From contig NC_068558.1 of assembly GCF_022201045.2 (NCBI RefSeq), positions 51,129,501 to 51,193,500 on the forward strand: 64,000 bases of DNA, read 5' to 3'. Origin of the DNA: Citrus sinensis. Lineage: Eukaryota; Streptophyta; Magnoliopsida; Sapindales; Rutaceae. A program made the position numbers and the translations under genes. Below the pieces are notes generated by a model. That model searched no databases. It was not told where the DNA came from and saw nothing but the letters and a program-made list of their open reading frames with translations. Each line of letters begins with the position of its first letter. The first letter of the stretch is position 1. Positions 43,521 to 54,846 of this stretch are shown here, one piece after another.

Positions 43521-44009
43521 TATGTATATTCTTGCTAATCTCAGATGGAGGCCCATTAAGAACCCATTATTGGAAACTGGGATCAGGGAGCCCCAATGAT
43601 ACGGTAATCCTATTCCTGAACAAATAATTGCAGAATTGGTATCTTTAAAAAAAAATACTAAAATAATAAATAATTGAGCAATAGCATGAAATTATTTAAG
43701 AATGTCAACGTGATGTTCTCGAACTCGTCAATCCTATTGTCGGGAAAAGCTAATTTAAAAATAAAATAATAAAAAAAATTAGGGTGACGTGTAGAGCATG
43801 AAGGGGAATCAATCGGCAGCCATTTTGGTTTGGACTTTGGACATGGGAGTTCTGCTTTACTTTATTCCATGAGGAGGATTACAAATAACAACAACTCTGC
43901 CTTCTCTTTAGTACAAAACTAACAATGTATTCATTTAATCGGACAAAAGTAGAGGTGCTACAAAACTACCATAATCGACCATGACTCTACCACTGGCCCA
44001 CCCTTCATT
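42875..44009. other. Region between convergent PECS-2.1 and PDLP genes
   Basis: It holds the PECS-2.1 3' UTR, a microsatellite at about 43463-43527 and AT-rich DNA. No gene is seen apart from the possible PDLP end at 44010. Confidence 0.5.
43463..43527. repeat. Compound (TACA)n(TA)n(TGTA)n microsatellite
   Basis: CATACATACA, then a run of TA, then about eight TGTA units. It is a self-complementary simple repeat and probably length-variable. Confidence 0.85.
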
Positions 44010-45638
44010 TCAATGACCTGTCAGTCAATCTCTATCTTTCTGCATGTAAAATTTCATCATGTTAATCATCAGTATGATGATATATGAAAAACTTTATATA
44101 GCTCGATGGGGATTGAATCTCCACTTACCCATTGCTCTTCGGCAAATTGAGAGGAAAACAATGAGAATGGCTAGACCAGCTACCACACCGACGATAATGG
44201 CGACTGTTTTTCCCACTTGGTCATCGTGAGAAGAATCTACTGAAAGCATCAAAAGCAAAAGCAAAAAAGTAATGGGAATTAGCGTTGTATTCTATTTGGT
44301 ATGGATTGACAAGAGACGTGTACCAAGGCTGCCACTGCCACATCCTTATGTTTAGTAAAGCTCTCTCTTTCATCGTTTTCAATTTAATTACTCTAAATAT
44401 TCAAGCCTAATTTGGAGAATAATTCAGAGAAAGAACTAGTTTCTATATTATCATTGCACTTATTATTTGAATGGAAGTGGGTCCTAAATTGCTTTCTTGA
44501 AGTGTGGGAAAATTTAAAAAAAAAAAGTACTCTAATTAACTAAATGAAAGGTGGGTAACATTAATAACAAACCAAAAAACAATAACAAAGAGGATCAGAA
44601 CGGTGGTGCCTGTAAGAAAGCAACTAAAGTGCAGATGCGCCTTAATGCTTTACTTTTAAAAAAGAATACTTATTGACCATTTCCTTGGAAATTTTTCGAA
44701 TGGTCTCCCTCTTTCACAAAAAAAGGAACCACATTTAGTGGTCAAATTTGTTTTAGCTTGATAGAATATTGTAAGCTTTATGATCTTTGTGCCACAAAGC
44801 CTAATTAGTTAATGCAACCCCTATACTAAAACCATACGTAACTAATGTAGATGTATGAAGAAATTAATTGAAGGAAATAGCGAATTGCACCTGTCAAATC
44901 GTAGTAGCCGGAAGCCCAGTAACGAGCATAGCACTGTGCCAAGAACACATCAGCCGCGGGAGCTGAGCCGCATAAATTCTTCAACTTTGCAATAGCTTCA
45001 GCAAGGCAAGTAGTGCAGTCAGCTGGAGTCAAGTCACCTAAGCACTGTGCAAAACCCTCAACGAAGCCAGAGCTACTGACTTTGAAACTAACAGCCGTTT
45101 GCAAGTCAGCAAGAACATCGTCTCTTCGCTTGAAGAACTCAACATCATTGTTCACACTTTTGCTACACTTCTTATACCAAATACTCGTGTCAAGCTTTCC
45201 CAAGAAATCAATATGCTCGTATCTAACGTAACACCCTTCTAGTTGCAGAGAAGCCCCGTAAGTGTACGGACATACCAAACTTATTTGGTTCACAGCACTT
45301 TCAATGCATCTCGAGCAGTCAGTGGTTTTTAAATCTCCCCTGCATTGATACAAGCCGTATACGGTCGCTTCTGGCGGCGTTGAGGTTCCATTTCCCATTG
45401 CGAAGCTGTTGTAAGCGGCTTGAGAAGATGAGCTGACGACTGATGCTAAGAAAGAGTTGCGGTTTCCTTCAAATGGTGAGTTGGGTACGTACTTCTCCTG
45501 TGAACAGCCTGCGTATATGAAGATATGAGCTCTCCCAAAGCTTGGATAATAAACTATGAGAAAAACGAAGAGTGAAGAGAGTCTCAGAGCTACTATGGCT
45601 TTGTGGGTGGAGTGTGATTGAAGACTTCTCTTCGACAT
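44010..45638 (-). CDS. Plasmodesmata-located protein, PDLP8-like (two DUF26 domains)
   Basis: Read leftward, exon 1 is 45638-44891 (249 codons) and exon 2 is 44239-44129, joined in frame. A signal peptide (about residues 1-37) is followed by two DUF26/gnk2 domains, each with the C-x8-C-x2-C signature (C99/C108/C111 and C199/C208/C211). Exon 2 adds a transmembrane helix (VAIIVGVVAGLAILIVFLSI) and a short basic cytosolic tail (CRRAM). There is no kinase domain, which separates it from the cysteine-rich receptor kinases. A final 8-nt coding exon ending at TGA 44010-44012 (acceptor at 44018-44019) would give 288 residues, but this end is uncertain. Such proteins sit in plasmodesmal plasma membrane and influence callose and cell-to-cell movement. 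Gene order points to At3g60720 (PDLP8). Confidence 0.85.
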
Positions 45639-48600
45639 TCTTGTTTTTTTCTGAATTGGATCTGTTTTCTTTTGTTTTTGTTTTCTGATGTTGAGAGAGC
45701 TAGTGAGAATATGAGATAGTGGTTGCTTTTCGGGTTATATTCTTATCCTCAATTCTTATGCTATTAAGAATTGGAAAGCTCTTAATGGGTTTACATTGTT
45801 GTTTATTGTTGAATGCTGATACCTAAATCTTCTATTTTAAAAGAGTAGTGCTATATACACGCCAAAAAAAAAGAGGTACAAAATCACTAAAAATTAAGAA
45901 ACATTTCATTAAAATATAAATTTATTCACTTTATTTTTACAAGCCCCGTTATTCTGTTTATTTTGTTCAATTTTATGTACAACTTTAATGCAAATAGCAT
46001 TAAAATTTATAATTTATCATGAGTGTCTTGTGACAAGTATCAGAATATATAATTTATCATGAGTGTCTTGTGACAAGTATCAGAATATACCATCTAATTA
46101 TGGCCAGTAAAATGAAATATTCCAATACATCATTTCAACTATACGGTTTAAGATACGATTAATTTCTTATGGATCTAATTCTTTAATGTTAAAGCATCTA
46201 TTTACCTTGTAGGTTATTCTAAATGCTTTTATAATTGTCGTCAGAATCAACTTTAGGAGAAAAATTTATACGCAATAGTCTCAATAAGACTATTCAATTT
46301 ATACAAGTCATGTGTTTCAAATATGTTTTTCTTTTTTTACCGTGGTTGGTTATTTAAAAAAAATATTTGCATCAAAATATTATTAAACAGTGCACAAGCG
46401 CATTTAAGTTTGTCTCCAATCTTAAATCTTATAATATTTTCATTTTTATTAATTTATTTACTACGTTATTAAAACTTTAGGATGTTAATACTTTTCAAGG
46501 GTTGATTGAATAAATTTCACGTCAATTTTTTCAATTGACCACCGAATTTAAATATTGAAAGAGATAAGGACTATACAATTATATTGGATTTTACTTACCC
46601 CTATGCCCTCCCTTCTAATAATAACTGAAAAAAAAAAATTAAGGGAGCTAATGGTTGCGTTTTGGCCTTACCATAATAAACCACCAGAGTGGTCATATGG
46701 CGCTTAACCCATTGGTGTGGTTTGCTTATAATTGCGCTTAGCCCTCAGCTTGAAAAAATAAATAAAAAGTGGGCTTGACTGATCTAAAATGAGTGATGAT
46801 ATTTAATTCCTTTAAATTATTTCAGTAGCCCCTATTTCTTAGCTAATCTCATTACACTTATTAAACTAAATTTTCTGTCTCTGAAGATCCCATATAATTT
46901 TCAATTTACCCCTGTTATCATTTTTTTCATATACCCATCATTTTCCTCAAATTTGTTGAATTAAAAATCTTCATTATGATTTCAAGCATGGGCAATTGTC
47001 TTTGAAAATATAATTGTGATCCAACCCTCCTTCGATTATGATGCAATGTTCCTAAATTTTCTGAAGCTTTAATTCTGCGTACTCCCACGGTTGCGAGTAA
47101 ATTCTCATGCTTGTTTACAAAAGATTAGTGAGGCTACAACAGAAGTTTAGGGTTTCCCTGTTATAAATCACAAGATTTATTAATATTCATAAACAAAACA
47201 ATAAAGTCGATTGAAATTCGACATCAATTTTTTAGTAAATTCACACTCCATGACTGGTCGAACACAACTGATGCAGCATTGCTCCGTTATTTTGGATTTC
47301 CCACTTATATTTCTATTTATAATTTATAATTTTCAAATAAGGTATAAGGTATTGGAGAAATCAGAATTTAAATCACCACTCTTTTTTTTTCCCCCTTTAA
47401 TTCGGGGATAACTTAGTAAAAATCCTAATCCTTGATATTTGAAATTGTCGTTAAGACTGACACTGCTTTTTTTCTTACCAAAAATTGCATTTGATACCCA
47501 ACTTGCAACTGTCCTTTCCAGCTTTTCACAGAATCACAAATCTTATAATACAATATATAGAAGAGAATTGTTAAGGTACATTATCATGTGCCATACATTG
47601 ACCCCATAGGTCTAAGTCAACTAACCAAAAAAAAAGTACACGTGTATTATTGGTAATAATTATAAGATTAATGTGTAGTATATGATAATGTACAGTAGCA
47701 AGGTCGCATATGGACACATTCCTTTTTTGGTTGGTGTTGCTGTAAAAAGATTCCATGCAAAATACGGCCCAATTGAAATAATGGCCACAAATTCGTAGCC
47801 CAAATTCATTGGAGGTCCACGATAAAGCAAAAACGTTGTGCGAAGATGATCGTGTGGCAGACGGAAGAACAGTATCAGATGATCAAATTTGGCCCACTAA
47901 ACTTGTGGTGGGTCTGCATCCACCGGGTGACTTCCAATTCCATTGAAAGATTCTCTAATCCTGAAAACACCAGTGGTGGTCTAATATCATCAACTAGGAC
48001 GATAGGGACGCTTATGGTGCCCGTCGCATGCCATGAAAATTATCATTCTCTATCTTTATAGATACCCAATCGAAATAAGATTTTGTAAGGGTAAAAAAAA
48101 AAAAAAACTATGACCAGATCAAGCTAACAATCAAGTGGAATAAAGCTACCAAATGCTCACCTAAATTTTATATGAAAATGAAAACTTTCTATTTCTTCCT
48201 GACCGGTGAACCTCCATAACATGAACTATATCCTTGGGCAATTTTTATTTATTTATTTATTTTTAGAAAAATGTCAGATAAATTTTCTAAGGAGAATATT
48301 ATAAACTTGGAGCTAAGTTAAACTGGTCAGTGGTCACGACTATAATTCATATATTCTAATGTAAAATCGCAACAAATTTTTAGTCGAATTTCATTAGCTT
48401 TTTTTATTGCACATAACATTTATTTTAATTACACACAACAAAATCAACAGAAAAAAATAATTGTTTTAACGAGAATTTTATAAATGTAACAAAAGACATG
48501 TGTCAATCATCTATTTGTGACTCCGAGTTTATATTTCTTTATATCACAACTATAATGTATTAGCAAGATTTTCACAAGCTTAGAGCATCACTAAAGGACA

Positions 48601-48667
48601 AGTTAAAGAGTATTAATAAAAGGCTTTTTAAATGAAATTTTATTTTTTACTGAAAGAAATAAATAAG
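45639..48667. other. Intergenic region upstream of the PDLP gene
   Basis: The right-hand neighbour of the PDLP start holds its promoter. The rest is AT-rich with a 40-bp tandem duplication at 46011-46090. Frames of 60-70 codons near 47211 and 47846 have no recognisable similarity. Confidence 0.5.
46011..46090. repeat. 40-bp tandem duplication
   Basis: AATTTATCATGAGTGTCTTG begins at both 46011 and 46051. The two 40-bp units differ only at their last base, so the duplication is very recent. There is no open frame or known signal in it. Confidence 0.9.
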
Positions 48668-48675
48668 CTCCCCAA

Positions 48676-49180
48676 TAGGGTTGGTAAAAAGTGGGCTTGG
48701 ACTGAGCTTTTCCAACCCGAGGCCCTGAGCCCATTGTAAGATAAACACAATGGTTGAGCTTTAATTTATTCTTTTAATTTTTTTAGATTGTTGTGAATTT
48801 GAAATAAATTAATAATTAACAAGTTATTATAATTAAAAATAAATTAAAAAAATATTTTAAAGAAAAATATAGCAAATAAAAGCTTAGAGATTTAATTTTT
48901 TAATATTAGATTATCTAATTTAAACACTTTCCTAATTAATTAACGTATAAGAGAAAATTTAGTATTATAATTTTATTTTTTTGAATCACCATTGATTTAT
49001 GAATTAGGAAATTAAGTTTTTTTTAATATATATTTTTCAATTTTAATTTATTATTCTTATTTATAAATTTATTTTTTAAAAAATAGTGAGCCTGACCCCA
49101 GCCTGGCTTTTTTTCTTAAGCCCATGTTCAGGCCCTCATCTGTGAGGATCAGGCCGGTCCAGATTCTTTTGCCCACCCTA
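48676..49180. mobile_element. hAT-like MITE, 505 bp
   Basis: The ends are TAGGGTTGGTAAAAAG and the inverted TTTTGCCCACCCTA. The flanks CTCCCCAA (48668-48675) and CTCTCTAA (49181-49188) match at 6 of 8, with two C/T changes. Subterminal words AGCCC, GGCCTGA and TTGGAC are mirrored at the other end. The centre is AT-rich and non-coding. Confidence 0.75.
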
Positions 49181-49188
49181 CTCTCTAA

Positions 49189-50573
49189 AAAGAAAAAATC
49201 AAAAGATTTTTTTAAAAAAAAATAATGCTTTACTATTTCATTTAAAAAAATTATTTAAATAATCTTTTATAACATTTTAATTTTTTATTATATTATTTTT
49301 TATTTCGCCATTCTTAAAGTAAGAAAAAAATGCCATAATTACTATTATTTTGATAGAGAAAAAAATTAATTAAAATAATATAAATTTATTTTTATTTAAA
49401 GTATTTTTTAAATAGATTTATTTTTTCAAATTTTTATTTTCATAGAAGTAAATAAATAATTTAAATTAAAAATTAAAAAAAATCTTTTCGTGTGGTGATG
49501 CTCTTATAAGTTATATATATTGCTATTTCCTTTATTTTTATTTTTTTTGTTATTAGGACATCTAATAAATGCGTTTTCCAGATGTAAAACAAATAGAATA
49601 TCTTCCAAAAAATTGCCTAAACTTCAAATATGCACGCAGGAATTGAAAATTCTATGCGCATGCAAATCATCAATATGGCAATCGGTCACGGATTCATTAT
49701 GATCGACATTATCTCCAAATGGACAATTAATTCCTCGGAATTAATTAATTCATCGCATACTTATTGAATAAAATTCTATCACAAGAAGGATACGGCCCAC
49801 GAAAATTAATTTAAATGTTGACTGGCAAATTAGAAGTGACAAAATGTCATTACCACTATCACATCTTCATTAATTCCCACAATAATTGTTATCTAACTTT
49901 TCAGAAAAAAAATATTGTAAGCAATACAACCATGGCCTAAAGTAAGAAATAAGAGAAAATATTTCATTCATTTATAAAACTCAAATTCCCCACTTTAGAA
50001 AGAGAAATATTATTAATTTCAATTTTTTAGAAAATTTACTTTCATAATTTATATCAACTTTTTAGATATTTATATTAAAATAAAAAATAAATTTTAATGA
50101 TTTTATTTTAACAAAAAATCTAATAAAAATAAATATTATATGAAAAATATTTATATAATATTTTGAGATCCAACGGCTGAATGGATGTGGTTTATTGAGA
50201 TCCAACGACCAAATACAACTGTGACACGATACTACATTACATCACAATTTTCTCCTAAAAATAAATATTATATAAAAAAATCTCCATAAACACTCCTATC
50301 TAACCTCACCAAGAAGGTTGTGGGCAATTGTTATCACCGTTATTTATAAACACAAAAACGCCATCAGTTTTTATCAAATATTTTTACTTTTAATAATATT
50401 ATCTAAATCAACGTACATGTACCACATGAAAAGAACAGAAAAACCTCTAAAAAAAAAGAAAAAAAAGTGCACCGATTCCCGAAACAAAACTTGAAAGCAT
50501 CGTGATTATCACCATTATCACAACTATATCACGTAATATTATGTTCGTCATCATCAGTCATACCGAAAAATCC
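49189..50573. other. Gene-free AT-rich region downstream of the SAUR gene
   Basis: Very AT-rich. A short direct repeat GAGATCCAACG occurs near 50165 and 50198. No gene is recognised; the right end is the SAUR 3' UTR. Confidence 0.5.
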
Positions 50574-51089
50574 TCAATGGTTGCGTTTCCACGTCAGCTT
50601 GCGGGTACGTGCCCCGTTACCCGCAGCGATTCGGGTCTGGACCTGCTCAAACTCCGAGAAACGGCAAGGGATCGTAATACCACCCTGTTGATTAAACCCG
50701 TACTCCTCCTCAGCATCCCTCAAAAGCTTACCAAACAAAGGGTGATTAAAGTAAATAACCGGCACCAAAACTCTGTGAAAGTCGCCATCTTTTTGGCCCA
50801 CGTAAACGGCCAGGTGACCTTTGGGAACAGAAACCGGCTTCTCTCTGATCGGATCCTGATCCATCGGTACGTAACCCGACGCGGGCTTCGCAAGGCAGAG
50901 AGATTTGGCACCGTTCGTCAACCGACGGCCCCAGCTGATGAGCTTCGAGATTGGCTTGCTCTTGCACTCGCATGACATGTCTGGCGCACCTAAACGTTGG
51001 TATCCGGATCCTCCCCGTGTCTTACGGATGATCCATCGGGTCACCCGAACCAAGCGCTTCCCGATCTTGAATCCTCTAATCTTTCTCAT
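50574..51089 (-). CDS. SAUR-family auxin-responsive protein (SAUR36/SAUR59-like)
   Basis: Single-exon gene of 171 residues with a true ATG at 51087-51089. The N-terminal 75 residues are basic (MRKIRGFKIGKRLVR). The SAUR domain spans about 85-160: VPKGHLAVYVGQ, FHRVLVPVIYFNHPLFGKLL, EEEYGF and GGITIPC. The long basic N-terminal extension and the sequence resemble Arabidopsis SAUR36 (At2g45210) and its paralogue At3g60690. SAUR proteins act in auxin-driven growth, commonly by restraining PP2C.D phosphatases so that plasma-membrane H+-ATPases stay active; SAUR36 has also been linked to leaf senescence. Lack of introns is typical. Two long frames on the opposite strand over this gene are shadows of its GC-rich coding sequence. 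Confidence 0.93.
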   Translation of the reverse strand: MRKIRGFKIGKRLVRVTRWIIRKTRGGSGYQRLGAPDMSCECKSKPISKLISWGRRLTNGAKSLCLAKPASGYVPMDQDPIREKPVSVPKGHLAVYVGQKDGDFHRVLVPVIYFNHPLFGKLLRDAEEEYGFNQQGGITIPCRFSEFEQVQTRIAAGNGARTRKLTWKRNH

Positions 51090-54000
51090 TGTTCAACCTT
51101 TTCCCTGTTTGAGAGGGAGTTGGTTCCGAGTGCGGTGAGTAAAACGGGAATGAACTTAAAAGGAATTTTGTTACAGTGAGGTGAGGTTCAGGAGAAGGGC
51201 CAAGGGTCGGCAATGGACATGGCGAGGCGAGAAAGAGTGAGGCATATTTCAGAAAGAGAGGTTGGTATATTGGACATGTCGATTGAGGGTATCATACGAC
51301 AGAGTTTTCATTCGAGACCTCGACCAAGATTTCCAATTTCATCTCCCAAGAATCAAAACCCAGCCCTGCCTGCCTCTTCTCAAAGTTTATGCGTATTCTC
51401 GGTCGTGGCGTGGCGTGGCGTGGCGTGGCGCGGCGGTGAGTGGAGAATTGGATTCTTGGGTTGGTGGCTTCTTTTTTCTCTTTTTCTTTTGTGGGTGGGT
51501 GTTTGTTTCGTATTTATGTAAAGCTAAAGCTCAGCGTATGGTCAAAAGATAGGTCAGTGTGTGCATATTTGATATGGTCGCACGCGATTGTGTGAAGAAT
51601 GAAGAGGAGTTATATCCGTGTGAAAGAGAGAATTTTGGAGTGAGTCAAAAGTCATATTAAAGAAGGGTCAGCTAATAAAAGTAATTGCGGCTTAGATTGA
51701 CACGAAAGCTCGCATATTTATAGTGAGATCGACCGTCTGATTCATTTTACACCGTACGATTGATTTTTTTTTTTAAAGAAATACCTCTGTTACGGTCAGT
51801 GGGTAAATTAATGAAGATTCAAATTAGGTTCCGCCACGTGACTTCTAAGAAACTGTTTCGCTGAGCGCCACGTAGGGGATTGACATTTAGAGAGTGGATT
51901 TTTTAATAATTTTAAAGAGTGAAGACAAATCCGTTCCCCTTCCCCCCACCCAAAACCAAAAAAAAAAAAAAAACAAATAGAGACAAAACGACCAAGTCTG
52001 AAGTAGTTATGGTATTGCACGGAGTAATTTACTATCTTGCAGCCGTTTGCTGCGATGGACACGTCAAATGTCACAAGCATGCGGGTACATGTGCTGCTTC
52101 TTGGAAAATCATTGCTGCGGGGCTGTGCCTTCGCGTGTGGACCATCTCTCGATTTCAGCAGCCCCTAAATAGTATTCTTTTCATTTCATGGGCATCTGAG
52201 GATCAAGGCATCACAGTTCCGTGCCAGGACGAAGAATAACTCAAACGTAAGTAACAGTCTTATTATTGTTTCATCCACTGAAAGATTGCCAGTGTATATA
52301 TTATTTTGTCACAGTGTTATTATTGGGCAATACCAAGGATGGATTTTTTTTTTAGTTTGTTTTACAGAATTAATCGAGAATCGAACCTAATTGTGACCTA
52401 AGATCGAATGAAATTGAAACGTTTTAGTTCATTGTTTTTTAATATTTTTTCGGTTTTAAGTTTTTTTTAAAAAAAAATTAAATCAAATTTAAACCGATTG
52501 GTTAAAAAATATGAACTAAACCAACTTAAATCAGTTCAGATCATTACAATGTATTTAAATTAGTCAAAATTCTTTGTCGTTAGTCATGTGACATTAGTGA
52601 TAGACAGTTTCATGAATCATAAGGTAGACATTTAACTACGAAAATATTGTTTACACAATACAATAGCCTTGCTTTTCTAGAAGAAGAACCACCAAAAAGA
52701 AAAAAAGGGGAAAAAAAAAAGTGTAAGAAACAGTCAAGAATATGGAAAAGGGGAGCAGTCCGTACAGCACGGGGTTGCGTACTTGGCCATATCCGAACAA
52801 ACCTATAAGTTTTGTAGGACCGTCTATTTCCAATTATCACTAACAATTCGAAGAATTGTGGGCCCAAGAAAATGTGGACAAATGAGAACAAGTCACGTAT
52901 TCAGTTTTTCTTATGTGGTGGGACAGGGCAGTCAGAATATCATAATTTCCCTGGCTTTCCGCCGTTCATTTGTCCTTTTCTCTCCCACAGCCACAGGCCA
53001 TATCAAGCCCCTTCACCCAACCCTGATTTGAAAAATCCAAGTAGTCCAAAAACCAAACAAACCCTAAATTTTAGGTGTGTATTTTATAATTTTGATTGTC
53101 AGTTAATTTTAATACCGAATTTTGTTAACAATTTTTTTCTTTTTTTTTTTTTGTGTGGAAGGTCTCTGTCTCTCTTCTATTGGACGGGCTCTTTTCCCAC
53201 GGTTTTTATAATATTTCTTTTGGGCTATTGGACCCGTTGATGAGATGACGATTCCAGTAGCCGGTGAATGCGGACGAGGAAGTGAGAAATAAAAAGATCT
53301 TTATTTTTAGTGCATGCACGTTATTATGTGAATAGTATTGTACCCATTAGTCCGATCGATGGCCTTATTGTACCTATAATTGAAAATGATTTGCTTGGTT
53401 GTTTTTTTCTAAAATAAAGCGCAAAGTGTCAGGTTTGTTCAATAAACTAATTTATTTCGACACAATCTCCCAGTTTGATGTCTCTTGTTTTATCTTACCT
53501 ATATTGACAAAAGACATAATGTGATCTTGCTTTAGTGAGACATCATCTAACTTTTGAAATCTCTTTACTGCTGTTCAATAAAGTTTAGATCGATTTCAAT
53601 CAATACTTGATCTAATGTGATCTTGCTTTCTTATCTCTTATTATTATTATTATTATTATTATTCACACAATTATGTAGGACTTTGTCCCTACATTTATAG
53701 ATAGCGAAGGAAATGCTCGGCATTGTTGGCCCTGCATTCTTATTCTGTTGTTTTGTTTTATTCATAAAGTTTTCAAAGCTTAAATCCAATTGGTCTTCCT
53801 TTATAAACAAAAAAAAAAGTAATTAGCCTCTGAAAAATACATCTTGTCTGTAGGCTGTCATTCGATTTTAACGATATCATATGTCTGATATCCATCAGAT
53901 GGGGACAGGGTAGATCTTACAAAATTATGTATATGTTATATCATCTGTAAGACATTGGCGTTATTATTTGTACAGGCATATGCATGGCTACCTGCCAGAT

Positions 54001-54846
54001 CACATTGCTTAATTAACACAAATACAGTATCATTTCAACTTGTCATCGCTTAATGCTTTTCTTGTTGGATATGACCACCATGCATTGAATCTTAACACAA
54101 CCTTTTAATTAAGGGTTCTCTGTTATGGATAGCGTGATCTAAATTTGTATATACATCGTTGGACTCGGACCCCAGGCGAATGGCCTGGATCTAATTTGCA
54201 CTTGCATTGAACAGAGTCGACAGACATATGAATGCAAAGACTAGCTAGATTTTATAATTATTTTTCACATAGCCCATGTCCTTGCAAAGAATATAGGTGG
54301 TTGTGCTGTGGTGGTGATGATGATGCTTGAGAGAGAGTTTATGAAAGAGGATAAAAAGAAATAATTATTATAATTTTAAAAATAAATAAATATTTATTGA
54401 AAGGCAAGGGTTAACAAGACAAATAGAGCCATTGAGGGGTCAAATAATATAATTATTCGGAATTTTAAAGTTCGCATTGGGGCTTTATTGGGCAAATAGG
54501 CCGAAACAAAACAACTGTCTCGGAGTCAAAGAGAAAGGACGGAGGGGCTAATCAGATTCAGAACCCATACTGGCCCGTGGGCAGTTGATGTCAGCGTTGA
54601 AGATGGGCCTTTCTTAAATCAAATTCGGGTACCCGCTGGAGATTCCGACTCTGTTTGACTCTGTTCCTTCCTGCTCCTGAGAAAGAGAGTTAAGACGACA
54701 GAGTAACTAGAGCCCCATATGGTGGTGGTGCAGGTGCGCTGAGAACTTCAAATTTCAACTGTAATAACCGAATCAATCTCCGCCGTTGGATCACCGAAAG
54801 AATTGAAACTATAACCAGGATCTGTAATTGAAATCCGAATATCCAA
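51090..54846. other. Intergenic region between divergent SAUR and GOS12 genes
   Basis: The left part is the SAUR promoter and leader, with a (GTGGC)n pentanucleotide repeat at about 51405-51433. A minus-strand TATAAATA lies near 51716-51723 and could be a distant TATA box. A (TTA)n run lies at 53638-53662. The right end, GC-richer from 54500, is the GOS12 promoter and leader. No other gene is seen. Confidence 0.5.
51405..51433. repeat. GTGGC pentanucleotide repeat
   Basis: About five tandem GTGGC units followed by GCGGC, lying about 320 bp upstream of the SAUR start codon. Confidence 0.85.

Noticed and set aside
50502..51138. Plus-strand frames of 157 and 77 codons
   Set aside because: Both lie opposite the SAUR gene and are shadows of its coding strand.
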